NCBI GenBank assembly: GCA_041392625.1
Contig: JAWKLR010000002.1
Coordinates: 233,903-297,902, forward strand
DNA: 64,000 nt
Direction: 5' to 3'
Source: M3007 sp041392625
GTDB lineage: Bacteria; Bacteroidota; Bacteroidia; Chitinophagales; Saprospiraceae
Position 1 is the stretch's first letter. Every line of letters begins with the position of its first letter. The translations under genes and the position numbers were made by a program. The notes under the pieces are model-generated. The model had not been told where the DNA came from, did not search any database, and was given only the letters and a program-made list of their open reading frames with translations. Of the stretch, positions 59,252 through 64,000 are shown piece by piece.

Positions 59252-59941
59252 ATGAATACTATGATTATGAAAAAAATTGGATTTTTCCTTTTGTCGATTG
59301 CCCTGTTTGCCGCCTGCCAATCCGACACGCCACAACAGGCTTCAACGGTTGAAGAAAACCATATGGACACCCTCCCGGTATTTACTCCTGCTTCCGTTAC
59401 AGGTGCAGCAGATTATACAGTAAGTGAAGGAACGGTGTATTGGTCAGGGAAAAAAGCTACCGGCCGAATTCACTACGGCACGCTGAAGGTAGACCGTGGC
59501 ACCATTCAGGTGAACGAAAACCAGATTGTGGGTGGACTGGTTGAAATTGATATGATGTCGCTGGATGTAAGTGATATTGAGGAAGCCAACGAACGCAAAG
59601 ACCTGATAGGGCACCTCCAGTCGGATGATTTTTTTGATGCTGCAAAATATCCAAAAGCCTCCTTTGAAATCGACGAAGTTTTGCCCAGTCAAAATGGGAA
59701 ATTCAACGCAATCGTACGGGGGAGCCTCAAGATAAAAGGCGTGGAAAAAGCCATCAATATTCCGGCCAATGTAGAAATCAGCACGGATGCGCTTGTGGCG
59801 AAATCGGTGTCATTTCCAATCAACCGGACGGATTACGGAGTCAATTTCCGCTCGGGCATATTGGGTACCGTGAAAGACCGCGTCATCGAAGATATTGTCA
59901 CCATTTCTCTGGAACTGAAGGCCGCAAAGGCTTCGAACTAA
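59252..59941 (+). CDS. YceI-family lipoprotein
   Basis: The 229-residue protein has a lipoprotein signal (MKKIGFFLLSIALFAAC), here placed after five extra residues. ATG at 59267 is an alternative start. The mature part is the YceI lipocalin-like barrel that binds polyisoprenoid or other lipids in the periplasm: GTVYWSGKKATGRIHYGTLK, GLVEIDMMSLDV, HLQSDDFFDAAKYPKASFEI and FPINRTDYGVNFRSG are typical. The preceding promoter and lack of near neighbours suggest a single-gene unit. It converges with the large outer-membrane gene 4 bases away. Confidence 0.9.
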   Translation: MNTMIMKKIGFFLLSIALFAACQSDTPQQASTVEENHMDTLPVFTPASVTGAADYTVSEGTVYWSGKKATGRIHYGTLKVDRGTIQVNENQIVGGLVEIDMMSLDVSDIEEANERKDLIGHLQSDDFFDAAKYPKASFEIDEVLPSQNGKFNAIVRGSLKIKGVEKAINIPANVEISTDALVAKSVSFPINRTDYGVNFRSGILGTVKDRVIEDIVTISLELKAAKASN

Positions 59942-59945
59942 GACA

Positions 59946-61778
59946 TTAAAACAGGCTGACGTACCCAAGGTGAAACTTGGCTGCGCGAAAATCGAATGCC
60001 TGTCCGGCATCCGAACGGCCAACGGCCAGACTGATACCGAAAATACCGGAACGTGTTTCCAGGTTGATACCAGCCCCCATACCCCAGGGTCGCTGGAAAT
60101 TTCGAACGCGATTGGTGTGGTTTTCCAGATATCCATAGTCTGTAAAAGCCGCTAAAAACGAGTTGGGACCGATCAGCAACCGATACTCCAAAGTGAATAC
60201 TGCGAACCGCGAAGCAAACAAACTTTCTTCGTTGAATCCGCGCAATCCGGACAGCTTATTTGGGGCGCCACCCAGCCGATATTGTTCGTTGTTGTAAATG
60301 GCCTGGGAGGAAAAAATTCCAGCGCTCCGCATGCTTGCCCGGATTGTGCTTCGATCCAAAATGGGAACAAAAGCCTGAACTTCCAACTCCCCGCGCCAAC
60401 GGGTATTTCGCAGCATGATGGTATCGTACAGTTGCTCAAAATCAAAACCCGGATCGGTGGGGTCCTGCAGGCTTTGGATGGTGCTATTTTTTCGAACGGT
60501 ACTAAACCCGGCGATGCCTTTTATCCGAAACGACCAGCCGCTTCGCGGATTGAATCGGTAATCCAGTCGATTGAGTAAGGTTTCAAGGCCGAATCCATTT
60601 TGGCTAAGATCCGGATTGGCGGGCAGTTGACGGGTGTTGATGATCCGGGCTGTATCCACGGTTTGCAGGCGCGAGCTCCGGTTTTCCCAAAGTAATTTCA
60701 AAAAGGCACCTCCTTCAAACAGGTATTGAAGGCCCAGTTCGCTGTTTGCATCCACCCAACTGCTGTCGCGCCGATACACATTCAAGCGGCCTTCCACACC
60801 CACAGGCAATCCGAGCAGGTAAGGGATTCCGGCTGCGGTCTCCAGTTCCTGGGTTTCCGGACGCAAGCGTTCGAGTTCGATAGAGAAATATTCGCCCAGG
60901 CTCAGTGCATTTTGAAATGAAGCATTGAGTGAACCGGTGATGAGCAAACGGCCATCCGTGGCATCAGGCTGGGGGAGGAGCCCGAGAATAAAATCGAGTT
61001 TGCTTGCTTTTTTCTTTTTCAAAAACACATTGACAATCGCCTCCTCACCGGCAAAGCGGATGCGTGGGTCGGAACTGCATTCCAAAAATGGCAGCTCCCG
61101 CAACCGATCCCGGATTTTCTGAACCTGGGCGGCATTGTAAGGCGCTCCGGGGCGGATGCCGAGGTAAGCTGGAAGGTAGGCTTTGGGCAGGAGCACATCT
61201 CCAATTTGTTGCATGGGGGCAAATCGAATAAATCGGTTTCGATCAACACGCAGGCGGGCTGATGCGCCTCCTTGTTCATCTATGTGCAATGCGTCGAGCC
61301 ACACCCGGGCAAATGGGAAGCCGGTATTTTCTGCAGCCGACAGCAATTGCTGTTCCATACGAAGCAATTCCTGATACCGAAGCGGCTTGTTTTTAAAATA
61401 CTTTTCCTTGAACCCACTTTGCCGAATCCACACTTCTTCTGAGGAGTCGATTTCTATTCTCAGCCAACGCATGCGGGGGCCGGGAGTAAGCAGTCCTCGA
61501 AAGGCCGAACTGTCGGAAAACAGGGTATCAATGGATGCCCCCAGGTAGGATGCCTGTCGGAAGTGTTGCACGATGGCTTCAGCCCGTTCGAAAACGCTGG
61601 AGGAGTCCAGTTTTTCAAAAAAAATAAAGCCTGCTTTGAGGCTGTCTGGCCGTGGTTTGAAGTTTTTGAAAAGGGATGGGAGTTCGGTTTTCAGACTATC
61701 GGGAACCTCAATGCGCAGCGACTGTCCACCGAGTGCGGTAGATACCAGCAAGAAAAGGAACAGTCCACGAAGTTTCAT
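59946..61778 (-). CDS. BamA/TamA-like outer-membrane protein (POTRA + barrel)
   Basis: The 610-residue protein has a signal peptide (MKLRGLFLFLLVSTALGGQS). The N-terminal 260 residues contain POTRA-type repeats (RYQELLRMEQQLLSAAENTG, YNAAQVQKIRDRLRELPFLE). The C-terminal part is the D15/Omp85 surface antigen barrel (GGAPNKLSGLRGFNEESLFA, GPNSFLAAFTDYGYL, WGMGAGINLETRSGIFGISL). The closing strand ends in FHLGYVSLF, an outer-membrane barrel end. It would insert or assemble outer-membrane proteins or lipids. BamA usually has five POTRA domains and about 800 residues, so this shorter form is closer to TamA or a secretion channel of the Omp85 family. Confidence 0.87.
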   Translation of the reverse strand: MKLRGLFLFLLVSTALGGQSLRIEVPDSLKTELPSLFKNFKPRPDSLKAGFIFFEKLDSSSVFERAEAIVQHFRQASYLGASIDTLFSDSSAFRGLLTPGPRMRWLRIEIDSSEEVWIRQSGFKEKYFKNKPLRYQELLRMEQQLLSAAENTGFPFARVWLDALHIDEQGGASARLRVDRNRFIRFAPMQQIGDVLLPKAYLPAYLGIRPGAPYNAAQVQKIRDRLRELPFLECSSDPRIRFAGEEAIVNVFLKKKKASKLDFILGLLPQPDATDGRLLITGSLNASFQNALSLGEYFSIELERLRPETQELETAAGIPYLLGLPVGVEGRLNVYRRDSSWVDANSELGLQYLFEGGAFLKLLWENRSSRLQTVDTARIINTRQLPANPDLSQNGFGLETLLNRLDYRFNPRSGWSFRIKGIAGFSTVRKNSTIQSLQDPTDPGFDFEQLYDTIMLRNTRWRGELEVQAFVPILDRSTIRASMRSAGIFSSQAIYNNEQYRLGGAPNKLSGLRGFNEESLFASRFAVFTLEYRLLIGPNSFLAAFTDYGYLENHTNRVRNFQRPWGMGAGINLETRSGIFGISLAVGRSDAGQAFDFRAAKFHLGYVSLF

Positions 61779-61827
61779 AATTAAATTGATGCCGATTTAT
61801 GGGTAGGGGTTGCATTGGAGGGGAATG

Positions 61828-62907
61828 CTAAAAAGAATCTGCCAGGAGATCTGGAAACTGATCGGGCGTGCACGCCATGGCCTTGATTTGTAAAGCAGCC
61901 AGAGCAGCGGCAATTTCGTGGTCGTACGACGGTGCTCCGGCATCGCTCAGGGCTAGCAGGGCAAGAATGTTTACGCCTGATTGTTGAACCTCATGGACAG
62001 TTTTCAGCAACGCCTTTCGGCTGCCGCCTTCGTATAAATCACTGATTAGCACAAGCGTCGTATCCTGGGGGGCCGTGATAATGCTTTGGGCATATTGCAT
62101 GGCTTTGTGTATGTCGGTTCCGCCACCCAGTTGTATTCCAAACAAGAGTTCAACCGGATCATTGAGGTGCTCGCTCAAGTCGACTACGGCAGTATCAAAG
62201 GCGATGACCCGGGTCTGCACTGAACGGAGCGAAGCCAGCACGGAGGAATAGATGCCTGCATACACCACTGATTCTGCCATTGATCCGCTTTGATCGATCA
62301 GCAAAATAAGGTGTTTGATTGCCCGGCCTTTTCTGCCGTAGCCCACCAATTGTTCCGGAATAATTGTTTTCAGATCGGACTGGTAATGTCGAAGGTTCCG
62401 GCGAATAGTCTGATTCCAATTGATGTCTGAAACCCGTTTGGGGCGAAAATTTCGCACATTGCGGTTGAGTTTACTTTGCAGCGCGTCTATCAAAGGAGCG
62501 CGGAGTTTTTCCTCCAGTTCCGATACAATTTTTCGGATCAGTTCCCGGGCTGTTTCACGGCTCCGGTCGGGCATAATTTTGTTGAGCGAAAGCAGGGTTG
62601 CTGCCAGATGTACATCCGGCTCGACACTGGAGAGCAGCTCCGGCTCCAACAGCAACTCGTGCAGTTGCAATCGTTCCAGTGCATCCCGTTGAAGTACCTG
62701 CACGACCGAGCGGGGAAAATACTTGCGGATATCGCCAAGCCATCGGTTTACTTTCGGACTGGAACTGCCCAATCCTCCCTTCCGGTCGCCATCGTACAGG
62801 GCCTCCAATACCCCGTCCATTCCGGCTGCATCCCCCTCCAGGGGAATGGCATCCGTGGGGTCAGCCTGTTTGCCCAAAATCAATCGCCAGCGTTCCAATT
62901 CATTCAT
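61828..62907 (-). CDS. VWA domain protein (CoxE-like)
   Basis: The 359-residue protein has a charged N-terminal helical region and a C-terminal von Willebrand factor A domain. The MIDAS metal site is seen as LIDQSGSMAES (DxSxS), GGGTDIHKAMQYA (Thr) and LISDLYEGG (Asp). Related proteins work with a MoxR-type AAA ATPase and DUF5682/DUF5691/SWIM proteins in a Bacteroidota gene set of unknown purpose. None of those partners is adjacent here, as the upstream gap holds only repeats. ATG at 62907 gives MNELERWRLILGKQADPTDA. Confidence 0.86.
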   Translation of the reverse strand: MNELERWRLILGKQADPTDAIPLEGDAAGMDGVLEALYDGDRKGGLGSSSPKVNRWLGDIRKYFPRSVVQVLQRDALERLQLHELLLEPELLSSVEPDVHLAATLLSLNKIMPDRSRETARELIRKIVSELEEKLRAPLIDALQSKLNRNVRNFRPKRVSDINWNQTIRRNLRHYQSDLKTIIPEQLVGYGRKGRAIKHLILLIDQSGSMAESVVYAGIYSSVLASLRSVQTRVIAFDTAVVDLSEHLNDPVELLFGIQLGGGTDIHKAMQYAQSIITAPQDTTLVLISDLYEGGSRKALLKTVHEVQQSGVNILALLALSDAGAPSYDHEIAAALAALQIKAMACTPDQFPDLLADSF

Positions 62908-62962
62908 ACAGCTATATTAAGCAGGTATTCAGAATAAACGGCAAAATCGAGCAGATGTTCTG

Positions 62963-63013
62963 GTTGTTTACTCGTTTAGTTCGCCTCTACGAGGCTCTGT
63001 TTATTTGTTTATG
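62963..63013. repeat. Family B module, short copy
   Basis: A TTGTTTACTCGTTTAGTTCG start is followed by the GC hairpin CGCCTCTACGAGGC and a TTTATTTGTTTATGG linker. It matches the module at 51475-51510, but the long inverted repeat is absent. Confidence 0.8.
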
Positions 63014-63214
63014 GTTTCCTGTCGGTGGGATTGTTTTAACAGCAAAAAACGATAATCTCAATTTTTAAATCCAATATAAGATACCGCTTTGTTAAATATT
63101 TGTAGAACAAAAAACCAAATATCTTTTTGTTTAAAGAATTTTAATTCTATTTTTGTTTATCAAAATACCTGTACATACAACTGTATTTTATCTTTTCACT
63201 AAACGAACAACCGT

Positions 63215-63601
63215 ATGAATTCTATTTTATCACTTGGTCGCTGGCTATATGCCATTCCGCTTATCCTATTTGGTGCTTTCCATTTTATGGGAGCAAAAGA
63301 CATGGCTGGTATGGTGCCTTCCTACTTTCCTGCCAAGGAAATTCTGGTTTACCTGACCGGTGCCGGACACCTCGCTGCTGCATTAGCCATTATTCTCGGC
63401 AAGTACGACAAACTGGGTACAGCCTTGCTTGGCCTGATGATGGTCATTTTTGCACTCACCATCTACCTGCCCGGCATGGGCGCTGAAGACGCCATGGCCT
63501 CTCAAATGGCAACTACCCAGTTTTTGAAAGACCTCATGATCGGAGGCGCAGCCTGGATGTATGCTGCTAATATGGCTAAGGATAATTCCATTATAGGATA
63601 G
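63215..63601 (+). CDS. DoxX-family membrane protein
   Basis: The 128-residue protein has four membrane helices and the DoxX layout: SLGRWLYAIPLILFGAFHFM, then YLTGAGHLAAALAIILGKYD and LGTALLGLMMVIFALTIYL. It ends in AAWMYAANMAKDN. Members are small inner-membrane proteins linked to thiosulfate/quinone chemistry or stress, but specific roles are unclear. The surrounding DNA on both sides is family B repeat, so it is the only gene in the last 1.1 kb. Confidence 0.86.
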   Translation: MNSILSLGRWLYAIPLILFGAFHFMGAKDMAGMVPSYFPAKEILVYLTGAGHLAAALAIILGKYDKLGTALLGLMMVIFALTIYLPGMGAEDAMASQMATTQFLKDLMIGGAAWMYAANMAKDNSIIG

Positions 63602-63604
63602 ACC

Positions 63605-63907
63605 ACGTTGATGATTTGATGATGCGCCCTACGGGCTTGGATGATTTGTTGATGTTTATTCGGCTCTCCGAGCCTTGTTTATTCGGGACGCTGCGCTTTC
63701 CCTTGTTTATTTGTTTATGTAGAAGTAGTAAGTTGTAAGTAGTAAGTGATAAGTAGTAAGTACATTTTGACATATTGCAAGTCAACTTATCACTTACTAC
63801 TTACAACTTACCACTTTTACATAAACAGAGCCTCGCAGAGGCGAACTAAACGAATAAACAATTTCAACAAATCACCCTAGCCCGTAGGGCGCATCAACAA
63901 ATCATCT
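63605..63907. repeat. Family B mosaic repeat, complete symmetrical copy
   Basis: Modules in order: GCGCCCTACGGGC, CGGCTCTCCGAGCC, GGGACGCTGCGCTTTCCC, then the heptamer inverted repeat (about 63719-63824, with AAGTAGT, AAGTTGT, AAGTAGT and AAGTGAT units), then CCTCGCAGAGGCG and GCCCGTAGGGCGC. The outer modules on the two sides are mirror images, so the whole 300 bp forms a nested palindrome. GATTTGTTGATG linkers are at both ends. Confidence 0.92.
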
Positions 63908-63908
63908 T

Positions 63909-63948
63909 AAAGAAGGCCACCTCGAAGCGTTTCGGGGTGGCCTTCTTT
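63909..63948. terminator. Strong bidirectional hairpin terminator
   Basis: AAAGAAGGCCACC and GGTGGCCTTCTTT are perfectly complementary (63909-63921 and 63936-63948), with three A/T pairs at the base. No long poly-T follows. It would suit convergent genes, of which only the upstream one is visible. Confidence 0.75.
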
Positions 63949-64000
63949 AGAAAATACCTTACTTTCACCGTTTGAATGGATGAAGACTGTTTTCATCTCC

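Overview
The window looks like chromosomal DNA of a member of the Bacteroidota, most likely of the Saprospiria/Chitinophagia type. Three large secreted proteins carry type IX secretion (T9SS) sorting tails, one of them of the gliding-motility-associated type B form. Several genes belong to families typical of the phylum (DUF4286, DUF4293, DUF6624). Several starts are preceded by the Bacteroidota -7 promoter motif TAnnTTTG, and most genes lack a clear Shine-Dalgarno sequence. No rRNA, tRNA, CRISPR array or prophage was recognised. The genus cannot be fixed from sequence alone.

Layout. 1-1029: 3' end of a hypothetical gene and a GNAT acetyltransferase. 1040-5956: a degraded accessory stretch with a 658-bp tandem repeat (two intact lipoprotein genes and one stub), then ruins of an M12-type metallopeptidase and an S41-type peptidase. 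5983-18132: housekeeping and envelope genes (SGNH esterase, MeaB, a T9SS surface protein, a nucleotidyltransferase, two ABC permeases, an MBL hydrolase). 18253-22160: an AT-rich island of four hypothetical genes, three of them DUF6624-like paralogues, ending in a 161-bp hairpin element. 22170-24921: a two-gene molybdenum hydroxylase operon. 25208-31092: a PKD/Kazal T9SS protein and small membrane or redox genes. 31239-38954: MtaB, a FolB fused to a cysteine-rich domain, a 2-oxoacid dehydrogenase E2, an SGNH hydrolase, and a translationally coupled ComEC/HhH pair. 39067-43838: ferredoxin reductase, a secreted intradiol dioxygenase, a REP-associated tyrosine transposase (RAYT) with its palindromes, and an AlkB-type alkane hydroxylase. 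44020-56490: SRPBCC/GyrI protein, NadB, a giant ThuA/sugar dehydrogenase/cytochrome c fusion, Dtd, HisS, a frameshifted glycosyltransferase, an SPFH protein and PheS. 56707-63601: a serine hydrolase, lipoproteins, a BamA/TamA-like protein, a VWA protein and a DoxX protein.

The most distinctive content is repetitive DNA. Family A comprises short palindromes with GAGACGC or GAGACACG arms, found in many intergenic gaps. One copy supplies the stop codon of the single RAYT gene, and another lies directly against the ribosome-binding site of alkB. Family B comprises mosaics of small GC-rich hairpins joined by TTTATT-like linkers around a long inverted repeat of AAGTNNT heptamers, seen near 16.0, 51.5, 63.0 and 63.7 kb. 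The RAYT is a plausible driver of family A. Nothing in the window obviously drives family B.

Most intact genes appear to be ordinary metabolism and envelope functions, and few form long operons. Two neighbouring genes at 53.6-55.2 kb carry several single-base indels. These may be real decay or a local sequence-quality problem.
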